Assembly: GCA_041649635.1 (NCBI GenBank)
Contig: JBAZMV010000001.1
Location: 558,001-622,000 of the forward strand
Reading direction: 5' to 3'
Length of the DNA: 64,000 nt
Source of the DNA: Dehalococcoidia bacterium
GTDB taxonomy: Bacteria; Chloroflexota; Dehalococcoidia; E44-bin15
Shown here: positions 32,765 to 40,938 of the stretch, one piece after another
Layout: the number at the start of each line of letters is the position of its first letter
How positions within the stretch are numbered: position 1 is the first letter of the stretch
The notes under the pieces: generated by a model
Seen by the model: the letters and a program-made list of their open reading frames with translations, nothing else
Told to the model about the DNA's origin: nothing
Databases searched by the model: none
Program-made: the position numbers and the translations under genes

Positions 32765-33490
32765 ATGAAGAAAGCCCGGTACAAGCGTGTCCTGCTTAAG
32801 ATAAGCGGGGCGGCACTAACTGGGGATAAACAATACGGCATCGACTTCGTCAGGGTATCTGACGTTGCCTCTCAAATCAAGAAGGTTGTCCAGATGGGGG
32901 TCGAGGTCGCTGTCGTCGTCGGCGGCGGGAACATATGGCGCGGCTCGGCTGCCGAAGAGATGGGCATGGAACGCACCAACGCCGACTATGCCGGCATGCT
33001 GGCCACGCTGCTGAACGCGCTCGCGTTGCAGGATACCCTGGAAAAGGTCGATGTAAATACCCGCATTCAAAGCGCCATACCGGTGGCCGCCGTCTGTGAA
33101 CCGTTCATCCGCCGCCGCGCCCTGCGCCATCTCGAGAAGAACCGCGTGGTCATATTCGCCTGCGGCACGGGCAATCCGTATATGACCACGGACACCGCCG
33201 CGGCCTTGAGAGCCATAGAAATAGGAGCCGATGTCCTTCTCATGGCCAAGCACAAGGTCGACGGCGTATACGACGCCGATCCGCGGAAAAACCCGAAAGC
33301 CAAGAAGTTCGACAGCATAAGCCACGCTGAAGCGCTGAAGCTGCGCCTCAAGGTCACGGACGCCACCGCGATGTCATTATGTATGGAGCATAACCTGCCT
33401 ATCTTCGTCTTCGATATAGGAACCCGTAACAGCATCGTGCACGCCGCGCAGGGCGACGTTGTCGGCACTATAGTTAGAAGCCAGAGGTAG
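32765..33490 (+). CDS. pyrH: UMP kinase
   Basis: A protein of 241 residues: RVLLKISGAALTGD, VEVAVVVGGGNIWRG, MLATLLNALALQDTLE, FACGTGNPYMTTDTAAALRAIEIGADVLLMAKHKVDGVYDADP. It makes UDP from UMP. Standard bacterial gene order after tsf and before frr. Confidence 0.96.
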   Translation: MKKARYKRVLLKISGAALTGDKQYGIDFVRVSDVASQIKKVVQMGVEVAVVVGGGNIWRGSAAEEMGMERTNADYAGMLATLLNALALQDTLEKVDVNTRIQSAIPVAAVCEPFIRRRALRHLEKNRVVIFACGTGNPYMTTDTAAALRAIEIGADVLLMAKHKVDGVYDADPRKNPKAKKFDSISHAEALKLRLKVTDATAMSLCMEHNLPIFVFDIGTRNSIVHAAQGDVVGTIVRSQR

Positions 33491-33493
33491 AAT

Positions 33494-34051
33494 ATGATTG
33501 AAGAAGTACTTTCTGATGCAAAATCCCGCATGAGCAAAAGCATCGAGGTCCTGCAGAGAGACCTCGCCGGCATACGCACCGGGCGCGCCACGCCGATGAT
33601 ACTTGATAACATCAAGATAGACTACTACGGCACGCAGACACCGCTGAAACAGATAGCAACGATATCGGCGCCGGAGGCGCGGCTGCTCATCATTCAGCCC
33701 TGGGATAACGCCACACTTGGAGACATAACCAAGGCAATCCAGAAATCGGACCTTGGCCTTAACCCCAGCAGCGACGGACATATCCTCAGGCTGCCCATTC
33801 CGCCGCTGTCAGAGGAGCGGCGCAGGGAGATGGTGAGATCGGTCCATAAACGCGCTGAGGAAGGCAAGGTCGCGCTGAGAAATGTCAGAAGAGACGCGAT
33901 GGATATGCTGAAGGACCTGGAGAAGGAAAAGGAAATATCCCAGGACGAACAGAAGCGCGCTCAGACCAAACTTCAGGAAATAACGGACAGCTTCATCGCG
34001 GAAGTAGACCAGATAGCCAAGGATAAAGAGTCCGAGCTATTGGAGGTCTAG
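33494..34051 (+). CDS. frr: Ribosome recycling factor
   Basis: A protein of 185 residues: RMSKSIEVLQRDLAGIRTGRATPMILDNIKIDYYGT, and LPIPPLSEERRREMVRSVHKRAEEGKVALRNVRRDAMDMLKDLEKEKEISQDEQKRAQTKLQEITD. Splits post-termination ribosomes with EF-G. Starts 3 bases after pyrH. Confidence 0.97.
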   Translation: MIEEVLSDAKSRMSKSIEVLQRDLAGIRTGRATPMILDNIKIDYYGTQTPLKQIATISAPEARLLIIQPWDNATLGDITKAIQKSDLGLNPSSDGHILRLPIPPLSEERRREMVRSVHKRAEEGKVALRNVRRDAMDMLKDLEKEKEISQDEQKRAQTKLQEITDSFIAEVDQIAKDKESELLEV

Positions 34052-34773
34052 TGCCTAAATCAAGCGCCAACCATACCCCCGATCACGTTGCTATCATCAT
34101 GGACGGCAACGGCCGATGGGCAAAACAGCGCAATTTACCCCGCCTGGCCGGCCACAAAGCGGGGACAAAAAATATTCATCGCATAATCAAATGTCTTGCC
34201 GACCGCGGCGTAAAATATGTCACCCTGTATGTCTTCTCCACAGAGAACTGGAACCGTCCAGGTAAAGAGGTTCAGGGTCTTATGCGCCTGATAGAGGAAA
34301 GCGTTGATAAAGAAGTGCAGAGCCTGCATGAGGACGGCGTAAGGCTTATTCATATCGGCGCCAGCGACGGGGTTACACAAAGGCTTCAGAACAAGGTGCG
34401 CAAAGCGATAGATCTGACGGCAAATAACGATAAGCTCACCGTCTGTATAGCGTTCAACTACGGCGGACGCTCCGAGATCGTCAACGCGGTCAAGCGAATA
34501 ATCGAGGACGGCGTCAAACCCGCGGAGGTTAACGAATCCCTGATAACGAAATATTTGTACACCGCGGAACTCCCGGATCCCGATCTGGTGATACGCACCG
34601 GCGGCGAGATGCGCATAAGCAATTTCCTCCTGTGGCAGGCCGCCTACAGCGAATATTACATCACACCCACGCTCTGGCCTGATTTCGGCCCGGATGAGCT
34701 GGAACGGGCGCTGGCCGCTTTCGCCGACAGGGAAAGACGTTTCGGAGGGCTCAAGAATCGAGTTAAGGCTTGA
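34051..34773 (+). CDS. uppS: Undecaprenyl diphosphate synthase
   Basis: A protein of 240 residues from GTG 34051, which shares its first base with the frr stop. Cis-prenyltransferase motifs: VAIIMDGNGRWAKQRNLPRLAGHKAG (catalytic Asp), VTLYVFSTENWNRPG, FNYGGRSEIVNAVKR, PDPDLVIRTGGEMRISNFLLWQAAYSEYY. Makes the lipid carrier for cell-envelope sugars. Confidence 0.96.
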   Translation: MPKSSANHTPDHVAIIMDGNGRWAKQRNLPRLAGHKAGTKNIHRIIKCLADRGVKYVTLYVFSTENWNRPGKEVQGLMRLIEESVDKEVQSLHEDGVRLIHIGASDGVTQRLQNKVRKAIDLTANNDKLTVCIAFNYGGRSEIVNAVKRIIEDGVKPAEVNESLITKYLYTAELPDPDLVIRTGGEMRISNFLLWQAAYSEYYITPTLWPDFGPDELERALAAFADRERRFGGLKNRVKA

Positions 34774-34781
34774 ACGGATAC

Positions 34782-35576
34782 ATGATGCTGAAACGCTGGA
34801 TAGTCGGCCTTTTTCTTGGAGCGATAGTCTTCACTATCGTATGGTTCGGCGACCCCAGCTTCTCCATCGGTATAGCGGCAATCGCTATTGTAGGTTCATT
34901 TGAGTTCTTTCCCCTAATCGGCGTCTCCAGGAAGCATCCCATCACCCTCTTTGGAACTATAGGCGTACTGCTATTCATCGGTCTGGCCCAGTTCGATATG
35001 AAATACACCCCTCAGCTATTGACAGCGGCGGTGATACTGCCGCTGATATGGCTGGTCTTCCAGCCCGATATTAACCACGCCGCGGTCAACTGGGCCTGGC
35101 TCATCGTGGGCATGCTATACCTTGGCTGGATGCTGAGTCATTTCATTCCCATGAGGCAGCTGGACAGCGGCAGGGACTGGGTTATTCTTGCAATTGTCGG
35201 CAATGTCGCCTCCGACACGATAGCCTTCCAGTGCGGATTGAAGTGGGGCCGGCGCCGCATGGCGCCGAAGATCAGCCCGGCCAAGTCATGGGAGGGAGCT
35301 GTCGCCGGCTTTATTGGGGCGGTGGCTATAGTCATTGTGCTCGGCACATTCCTGCCCACGCTTCATCTCCCCTACTGGCAATCGGCAGTGTTAGGCATAC
35401 TGATCGGCATCTTCGCCCCGTTAGGCGATCTCGCCGAATCCCTGCTGAAACGCAGCACCGGCGTCAAGGATTCCGGGAACTGCGTGCCCGGACACGGCGG
35501 CATCTTAGACCGTCTCGACAGTATTCTGTTCACCGTGGTTGTTGTATACTACTTTGTGACATGGGTAATAGTGTAA
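34782..35576 (+). CDS. cdsA: Phosphatidate cytidylyltransferase
   Basis: A protein of 264 residues if started at ATG 34782; TTG 34770, overlapping the uppS stop, would add four residues and is an equal option. Multi-pass membrane protein with the C-terminal CDP-diglyceride signature KSWEGAVAGFIGA and GDLAESLLKRSTGVKDSGNCVPGHGGILDRLDS. It makes CDP-diacylglycerol, which the CDP-alcohol transferase at 54475 probably uses. Confidence 0.94.
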   Translation: MMLKRWIVGLFLGAIVFTIVWFGDPSFSIGIAAIAIVGSFEFFPLIGVSRKHPITLFGTIGVLLFIGLAQFDMKYTPQLLTAAVILPLIWLVFQPDINHAAVNWAWLIVGMLYLGWMLSHFIPMRQLDSGRDWVILAIVGNVASDTIAFQCGLKWGRRRMAPKISPAKSWEGAVAGFIGAVAIVIVLGTFLPTLHLPYWQSAVLGILIGIFAPLGDLAESLLKRSTGVKDSGNCVPGHGGILDRLDSILFTVVVVYYFVTWVIV

Positions 35577-36706
35577 AACGATTAGCCGTCCTGGGCTCCA
35601 CGGGCTCCATCGGCACGCAAACACTCGATATCGTACGTTGTTTCCCGGAACGTTTGCGCGTCATCGGCTTGGCCGCCGGAACCAACGCCGACCTTCTGGC
35701 GCAGCAGATCGATGAGTTCAAACCTGAACTGATCTCGATCGCGTCAAAGGAGGACCGGCCCAGGCTGAAACGACCCAACTGCAAACTAACGACGGCGGAG
35801 GAAATGGCTGCGCACCCCGATGTCGACCTTGTTGTTATAGCGATATCGGGAATGGCCGGCCTCAAGCCCACGCTGGCAGCGATCAGGGCTAAGAAAAAAA
35901 TCGCCCTTGCTACTAAAGAAGTGCTTGTGGCGGCAGGATCGATCGTCACGGCCGAAGCGAGGAAGCACGGCGTAACGATCATGCCCATAGACAGCGAGCC
36001 CGGCGCCATATGGCAATGCCTTCAGGGAGAAAACGATGCCGTGCGGCGCCTCATACTGACCGCATCGGGAGGCCCGTTCCGCAATCTGTCGACACAAAAA
36101 CTGCGGGCAGTGACTCCCGGGCAGGCGCTGGCACACCCCACGTGGAACATGGGTTCTAAGGTGACCATCGACTCGGCGACGCTGATGAACAAAGGATTTG
36201 AGGCTATAGAGCTCAGTTGGCTGTTCGATACGGCAATCGATGATATCGAGATCGTGATCCACCCGCAGAGTATAATTCATTCCTTGGTCGAGTTCGTTGA
36301 CGGCTCGGTAAAGGCCCAGCTCAGCATGCCGGACATGCGCTTCCCGATACAATACGCCATCTTTCACCCGGAGCGCTTGCCGAACGATACGCTGCCGCGC
36401 CTCGATCTTCTGAATATCAAGAGCGGACCGACCGAGAACGCTTTGACCTTCGAGAAGCCGGATATCGATAAATTCCCCTGTCTCGGCTTGGCGTTCCAGG
36501 CAAGCCGCATGGGAGGAACATACCCCGCCGTGCTTTCGGCCGCAGACGAGGTTGCGGTTGACAGGTTCCTCAAAGGTCAAATAAAATTCACGGACATAGC
36601 AAAGATAATATCCAAAGCCCTTGACGAACATCGCGGCATCTCAAACCCCTATCTCGATGACATCCTCGCCGCCGACGCCTGGGCCAGGAAGGCAGCCGCA
36701 AGTTGA
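35561..36706 (+). CDS. dxr: 1-deoxy-D-xylulose 5-phosphate reductoisomerase
   Basis: A protein of 381 residues from ATG 35561, overlapping the cdsA end by 16 bases. NADPH site KRLAVLGSTGSIGTQTLDIVRCFPERLRV, then ATKEVLVAAGSIV, MPIDSEPGAIWQCL, LTASGGPFRN, HPTWNMGSKVTIDSATLMNKGFEAIELSWLFD, VIHPQSIIHSLVEFVDGSVKAQLS. Second step of the MEP isoprenoid pathway. Feeds uppS and, through ispG downstream, all isoprenoids. Confidence 0.97.
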   Translation: MGNSVKRLAVLGSTGSIGTQTLDIVRCFPERLRVIGLAAGTNADLLAQQIDEFKPELISIASKEDRPRLKRPNCKLTTAEEMAAHPDVDLVVIAISGMAGLKPTLAAIRAKKKIALATKEVLVAAGSIVTAEARKHGVTIMPIDSEPGAIWQCLQGENDAVRRLILTASGGPFRNLSTQKLRAVTPGQALAHPTWNMGSKVTIDSATLMNKGFEAIELSWLFDTAIDDIEIVIHPQSIIHSLVEFVDGSVKAQLSMPDMRFPIQYAIFHPERLPNDTLPRLDLLNIKSGPTENALTFEKPDIDKFPCLGLAFQASRMGGTYPAVLSAADEVAVDRFLKGQIKFTDIAKIISKALDEHRGISNPYLDDILAADAWARKAAAS

Positions 36707-38058
36707 GCGTATTTATATCGATAGTCATCTTCATAGCGATTCTTACGTTTCTAATAGTAATCCACGAGCTCGGCCACTACATCACGGCTAAGATGGCCGG
36801 GATAAAAGTTGAGGAGTTCGGCATCGGTCTGCCGCCGCGTATCTGGGGCTTTGATAAGGGCGGCACCAAGTGGTCCATTAACTGGATACCGCTGGGCGGC
36901 TTCTGCAAGATGGCAGGTGAAGAAGACCCCGATATCCCCGACAGCCTGGCCGGCAAGAAACCGAAGACAAGGCTGGTCGTCTTAAGCGCCGGTTCTATTG
37001 CGATGATACTCTTCCCGCTCTGGCTGCTGCCGCTGGCGTACATGCTGCCGCTGGAACGCGTATCCGATAACCCCGGCATAATAGTAAGCGCCGTCATCAC
37101 AGGCTCTCCTGCAGAACAGTCCGGTATCCAGGCGAACGATATACTGATAAGCATAGACGGCAAGGAAATCGAATATTTCACTAACGCTTCAGAAGAGATA
37201 AGAAAATCAGTTGACACGAACCCCGGACAGCCGGTGAACCTGCTTCTAACACGCGGGAGCATGCAGTACAATTCTTCGATCGTCCCCCCCGCTAATCCCC
37301 CCACCGGACAGGAGGTGCTCGGTCTGGTCTCGGGCGTCCTGATCACCGAAGTCATAAACGGATCGCCTGCATATAACGCAAGTATGCAGGCGGGCGATAT
37401 TATCATCAGCGTCGACGGCATACTTATCAATAATTACAACGATTTGAACGATGCGGTAACGCTTGCCACCGAAGCAAGACCGAACGAATCAGTCACCCTG
37501 ATCGTAGCGAGGAACGCGTCGGAGGGTATTGCGGCTATCGCCCTCACCCCCGTACCGAGGATTGACCCGCCAAAGAACGAGGGCAAGCTCGGCATGCTGC
37601 TGCATAACTATATAATCACGGAGAACAAAGCTTATCCGCCCTGGCAGGCGATACCGAAAGGGCTGTCCTCGTACGGTTCGATATTCGCGGGCATCAAGGA
37701 CTCATTCGCCATGCTCTTCTCCGGAGATGTGGTGGCGAAGGACGCCGTGGCCGGTCCCATTGGAATCGCCCAGCTCACCAACGAGGTGAATGAGAATGGA
37801 GGCGCGGCCGCGCTGTTCCAGTTCGCCGCACTTATCAGCATCATCCTGGGCATAATGAACTTGCTGCCTCTGCCCGCGCTCGACGGCGGCAGGATCGTAT
37901 TCGTATTGATCGAGGCCGCCCGCAAGGGAAAACGCATATCGGCCAAGACGGAAGGTTTTGTGCACATGATCGGATTCGCGCTGCTCTTGGCGCTTTTCGT
38001 GCTTATCAGCTATAACGATATTCAAAGGATCATCAGCGGGGAAGGCTTCCTCAGATGA
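36703..38058 (+). CDS. rseP: Site-2 intramembrane metalloprotease RseP
   Basis: A protein of 451 residues from TTG 36703 (overlaps the dxr stop by 4 bases). Zinc site HELGH at residues 21-25 in the first membrane helix; two PDZ domains in tandem (about 120-195 and 205-290); C-terminal MNLLPLPALDGGRIVFVLIEA with the conserved Asp. Cuts membrane-embedded anti-sigma factors or signal peptides. Standard neighbour of dxr. Confidence 0.95.
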   Translation: MSVFISIVIFIAILTFLIVIHELGHYITAKMAGIKVEEFGIGLPPRIWGFDKGGTKWSINWIPLGGFCKMAGEEDPDIPDSLAGKKPKTRLVVLSAGSIAMILFPLWLLPLAYMLPLERVSDNPGIIVSAVITGSPAEQSGIQANDILISIDGKEIEYFTNASEEIRKSVDTNPGQPVNLLLTRGSMQYNSSIVPPANPPTGQEVLGLVSGVLITEVINGSPAYNASMQAGDIIISVDGILINNYNDLNDAVTLATEARPNESVTLIVARNASEGIAAIALTPVPRIDPPKNEGKLGMLLHNYIITENKAYPPWQAIPKGLSSYGSIFAGIKDSFAMLFSGDVVAKDAVAGPIGIAQLTNEVNENGGAAALFQFAALISIILGIMNLLPLPALDGGRIVFVLIEAARKGKRISAKTEGFVHMIGFALLLALFVLISYNDIQRIISGEGFLR

Positions 38059-39101
38059 CGCGACGGCGTAGATCCAGGCCGATCAGTATCGGCGATGTCG
38101 TCATAGGCGGCGGCGCGCCGATAGTCGTGCAATCCATGACCAAGACCGACACCCGCGATGCTAAAGCGACGATACGACAGATTAGACAGCTCGAACGATG
38201 CGGCTGTCAGCTAGTGCGCGTAGCCGTTCCCGACCGCGAGGCCGCCGATTCACTGTCCGACATCAAAAAAGCGATTCACATACCGCTCGTCGCCGACATC
38301 CATTTCGACTATCGATTAGCGCTCGCGGCCATCGATGCGGGGGTCGACGGATTGCGGCTCAACCCCGGCAATATCCGCGACCCGCAGCATATAAAGAAAG
38401 TTGTCCTCGCCGCCAGGAAGCGCGGGGTACCGATACGCGTCGGAGTCAACGCCGGCAGCCTGCCGCCGACAAAGGATGCGACGAAGTCGACCGTCGAGCG
38501 CATGGTTGATGCCGCGATGAACGAGATCGACCTGCTGGAGAGCCTCGATTTCGGACTGATAAAAGTGTCAGTAAAGGCGTTCGACGTGTCTGAGACTATC
38601 GAGGCGAATCGATTGATAGCTAAACGTATGCCTTATCCGATCCACCTTGGCATCACCGAAGCCGGCACCCCCAGGCGCGGCGCCGTTCGCAGCGCGGTCG
38701 GCATCGGCATCCTGCTATGGGAGGGCATCGGCGATACGATACGCGTTTCGCTCACCGGCGACCCGCGGGAAGAGGTCAGCGCCGGATACGAGATATTGAA
38801 ATCTCTCGGCCTCAGCAAGCGCGGCCCGACGCTCATCAGCTGCCCCACCTGCGGGCGAACCGAGATCGACGTTGTGAAGCTGGCTAACGCCGTGGAAAAA
38901 CAATTGGATAAACTCGAGAAGCCGATCAAGGTGGCGGTCATGGGCTGCGTGGTCAACGGCCCCGGCGAAGCTAAAAACGCCGACGTGGGCATCGCCTGCG
39001 GCAAGGGTAAGGGCGTCATCTTCAGCAAAGGTAAGCAAGTACGGACAGTGAACGAATCCGAATTTCTCTCCGCCCTGATGGCGGAGGTCGATAAGTTTTA
39101 A
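38055..39101 (+). CDS. ispG: 4-hydroxy-3-methylbut-2-enyl diphosphate synthase
   Basis: A protein of 348 residues, ATG overlapping the rseP stop (ATGA). SIGDVVIGGGAPIVVQSMTKTDTRDAKATIRQIRQLERCGCQLVRVAVPD, PLVADIHFDYRLAL, GLRLNPGNI, SCPTCGRTEID and VAVMGCVVNGPGEAKNADVGIACG with the cluster-binding Cys residues. Sixth or penultimate MEP pathway step with a [4Fe-4S] cluster. Confidence 0.97.
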   Translation: MTRRRRSRPISIGDVVIGGGAPIVVQSMTKTDTRDAKATIRQIRQLERCGCQLVRVAVPDREAADSLSDIKKAIHIPLVADIHFDYRLALAAIDAGVDGLRLNPGNIRDPQHIKKVVLAARKRGVPIRVGVNAGSLPPTKDATKSTVERMVDAAMNEIDLLESLDFGLIKVSVKAFDVSETIEANRLIAKRMPYPIHLGITEAGTPRRGAVRSAVGIGILLWEGIGDTIRVSLTGDPREEVSAGYEILKSLGLSKRGPTLISCPTCGRTEIDVVKLANAVEKQLDKLEKPIKVAVMGCVVNGPGEAKNADVGIACGKGKGVIFSKGKQVRTVNESEFLSALMAEVDKF

Positions 39102-39171
39102 ATCCCTCCATCCTGCCGACTATCTTTTTATCTTAATAAAAACCCTTCCGCACATCCGGCCGTAAACGGTG

Positions 39172-39211
39172 TTGACCACTTAAACAATTCTGGCTATAAT
39201 ATAGCCAGAAT
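39172..39211 (+). promoter_or_regulatory. Toxin-antitoxin promoter with palindromic operator over the -10 box
   Basis: TTGACC (39172-39177) and TATAAT (39195-39200), spacing 17. The -10 lies inside a 25-base inverted repeat at 39187-39211 (arms ATTCTGGCTATA and its complement). Transcription would begin around 39206-39208, so the mRNA has almost no leader before ATG 39210. Autorepression by the encoded complex is likely. Confidence 0.8.
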
Positions 39212-39497
39212 GCGATACGAAATCGTACTTTCACCCGAAGCCGTTCAAGACCTGCGCAGCTTAAAAAGCACCGGGCGCACAACCGTTCGCGAAGCCATAG
39301 AAAAACACTTACGGCACACTCCTACAAAAGAAAGCAAAAGCCGCATCAAGCGTCTGCGCGGAATATCACGACCGCAATACAGGCTGAGAGTGAATGAGAT
39401 TCGGGTTTTTTACGACGTGTCGGGAGGTACTGTTGAAATTCTGGGGATCGTCTTAAAGTCAGAGGCAGAGTCCTGGCTAGAAAGAGCAGGAAAGTGA
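39210..39497 (+). CDS. RelE/ParE-family toxin
   Basis: A protein of 95 residues: YEIVLSPEAVQDLRSLKSTGRTTVREAIEKHLRHTPTK, LRGISRPQYRLRVNEIRVFYDVSGGTVEILGIVLKSEAESWL, the RelE-fold pattern with a basic, aromatic C-terminal half. Probably a ribosome-dependent mRNA nuclease. It sits before its antitoxin (1 base between them), the reverse of the common order. No ribosome site: ATG is at the predicted mRNA 5' end. Confidence 0.88.
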   Translation: MRYEIVLSPEAVQDLRSLKSTGRTTVREAIEKHLRHTPTKESKSRIKRLRGISRPQYRLRVNEIRVFYDVSGGTVEILGIVLKSEAESWLERAGK

Positions 39498-39498
39498 A

Positions 39499-39744
39499 AT
39501 GAAGAAGATAGCACTGGCCAATGTAAAGAACAACCTCTCGGAGTACTTACATCTCGCTGAGAAAGAAGAAATAGTCATCACCCGCCACGGGAAACCCGCC
39601 GGAGTGCTCATTGGATTTCAATCGGAAGATGACTGGTTTGATTACAGGTTGGAGCACGACCCGCGCTTTCTTAAACGCATCGCGGAGGCAAGGCAGAGCC
39701 TGAAGCTGGGACAGGGGATGAAGCTGGAGGATGTTAGCGAATAA
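39499..39744 (+). CDS. Phd/YefM-family antitoxin
   Basis: A protein of 81 residues: KKIALANVKNNLSEYLHLAEKEEIVITRHGKPAGVLIGFQSEDDWFDYRLEHDPRFLKRIAEARQSLKLGQGMKLEDV. N-terminal DNA-binding Phd domain and a C-terminal acidic toxin-binding tail. It should neutralise the RelE-type toxin upstream and repress the shared promoter at 39172-39211. Confidence 0.88.
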   Translation: MKKIALANVKNNLSEYLHLAEKEEIVITRHGKPAGVLIGFQSEDDWFDYRLEHDPRFLKRIAEARQSLKLGQGMKLEDVSE

Positions 39745-39773
39745 GCATTGTTCACTCATAGGGACTATGAAGA

Positions 39774-40172
39774 ATGACCAAACCCAAAATCAACATCGAC
39801 GAATTGGCTGCCAAGCACGATATCGCTAGCTTAAGTAAGGCGCTTAGAAGCAAAGATAACGCCGTGCGTTACAGCGCCGCCAAAGCCATAAGCAAGCTCG
39901 GACCCGATGCTTCCGAAGCAATACCAGCGCTCGTGGAGATGCTGAAGCACTGGGACACCATGACTCGCGCCGCCGCCGCAGGCGCCATCGGCAACATCGG
40001 AATAAACTGCAAGAAAGAAGTAGCGCCTGCAATACCAGCCCTGAACGATGCGCTCAAAGACAATGAAAACATCGTGCGCCGTGCTGCTGCCACCGCTCTG
40101 CAGGACATCGACCCCGAGCCCTGGTACCACGAAGAGAAAGAAGACCCCGATACCTTCATGGATTCGTTGTAA
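39774..40172 (+). CDS. HEAT-repeat protein
   Basis: A protein of 132 residues with about three HEAT repeats: LSKALRSKDNAVRYSAAKAISKLGPDASEAIPALVEMLKHWDTMTRAAAAGAIGNIGINCKKEVAPAIPALNDALKDNENIVRRAAATALQDI. An acidic tail follows (WYHEEKEDPDTFMDSL). It is a protein-interaction scaffold with no catalytic motif. It starts 29 bases after the antitoxin. Confidence 0.85.
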   Translation: MTKPKINIDELAAKHDIASLSKALRSKDNAVRYSAAKAISKLGPDASEAIPALVEMLKHWDTMTRAAAAGAIGNIGINCKKEVAPAIPALNDALKDNENIVRRAAATALQDIDPEPWYHEEKEDPDTFMDSL

Positions 40173-40176
40173 AACT

Positions 40177-40417
40177 GTAGGGGCGAGGTTGTCTCGCCCG
40201 CCATGGATTCCGGCATCCGCCGGAATGACGGGAGTGAACTCCCCCTTGTTCCCCTCTTTGATTAAAGAGGGGGGAAGCTACAAAGCCGAGGGGGCGTTCG
40301 ATAAAAGAGGTGTCCTTCCAAGGAATCTGCTCTTGGAAGGACCGGGAATATGGAGATTTCGTAGGGGCAGACCTGCGTGTCTGCCCGCTGCGGGCGAACA
40401 CATAGGTTCGCCCCTAC
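40177..40417 (+). repeat. Repeat cluster: short type B dyad, type D, type C hairpin, GTCCTTCC dyad, type B (B7)
   Basis: 40177-40200 GTAGGGGCGAGGTTGTCTCGCCC; 40203-40231 GGATTCCGGC...GCCGGAATGACGG; 40251-40272 CCCCTCTTT-GATT-AAAGAGGGG; 40306-40343 AAAGAGGTGTCCTTCCAAG...CTTGGAAGGACCGGG, which begins like a type A element; 40361-40417 GTAGGGGC...GCCCCTAC. The interval 40173-40473 holds only these repeats. Confidence 0.75.
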
Positions 40418-40473
40418 CTAACGACCAATATATATATAAGATTTAGGTGGTTGAATCCTTAAGGAACTCCACA

Positions 40474-40728
40474 ATGGCAAAGATCAAACTCGATCTGCAC
40501 GATATCTATAACAAAGGCCTCGCTATCGACTCGGAGCTTAACCGCGTCATAAACGAAGCTGTCGACAATCGTATCCCGCTGGTCGAGATCATACCCGGCA
40601 AGGGCAGCGGACAACTGAAGAAACGTGTTCTTCGATTCTTGATGCAGCCGGAGATAAAGAAGCTGTATCATCGTTTAGAAAAGGACGATAAAAACCGCGG
40701 CCGGATTTTTGTACATTTTAAATTCTGA
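40474..40728 (+). CDS. Smr (MutS2 C-terminal) domain protein
   Basis: A protein of 84 residues from ATG 40474 (AAGGA upstream). IKLDLHDIYNKGLAIDSELNRVINEAVDNRIPLVEIIPGKGSGQLKKRVLRFL matches the stand-alone Smr domain: the LDLH motif at the start and the GKGxGxL loop. Smr domains bind or nick branched DNA or cleave RNA. Nearby nuclease-like genes are noted, but a shared role is not shown. Confidence 0.85.
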   Translation: MAKIKLDLHDIYNKGLAIDSELNRVINEAVDNRIPLVEIIPGKGSGQLKKRVLRFLMQPEIKKLYHRLEKDDKNRGRIFVHFKF

Positions 40729-40796
40729 AATCGCGAATACGAACTCACCCTGAGCCCTCTCTTTAACAAAGAGAAGGTAAGAATAAAAACGCTAAC

Positions 40797-40893
40797 GAGG
40801 GTGTGCAGAGGGAGCACCCTCTGCCGGGGTTATAGGAGTGTCCCCTACCCTTTTTCTATTTCCCCCATGACTGGGGGACACAGGGGGTTGAAT
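40797..40893 (+). repeat. Type A three-hairpin repeat (copy A4)
   Basis: Stem 1 GCAGAGGG-AGCA-CCCTCTGC (sequence quite different from other copies but fully paired), stem 2 TAGGAG-TGT-CCCCTA (one mismatch), stem 3 CCCCCA-TGAC-TGGGGG, tail ACACAGGGGGTTGAAT. It lies between the Smr gene and the YqaJ-type nuclease gene. Confidence 0.85.
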
Positions 40894-40938
40894 AACTGAA
40901 TACCCCACCGATTGACTACTGTGGTAAACTATAACAAC

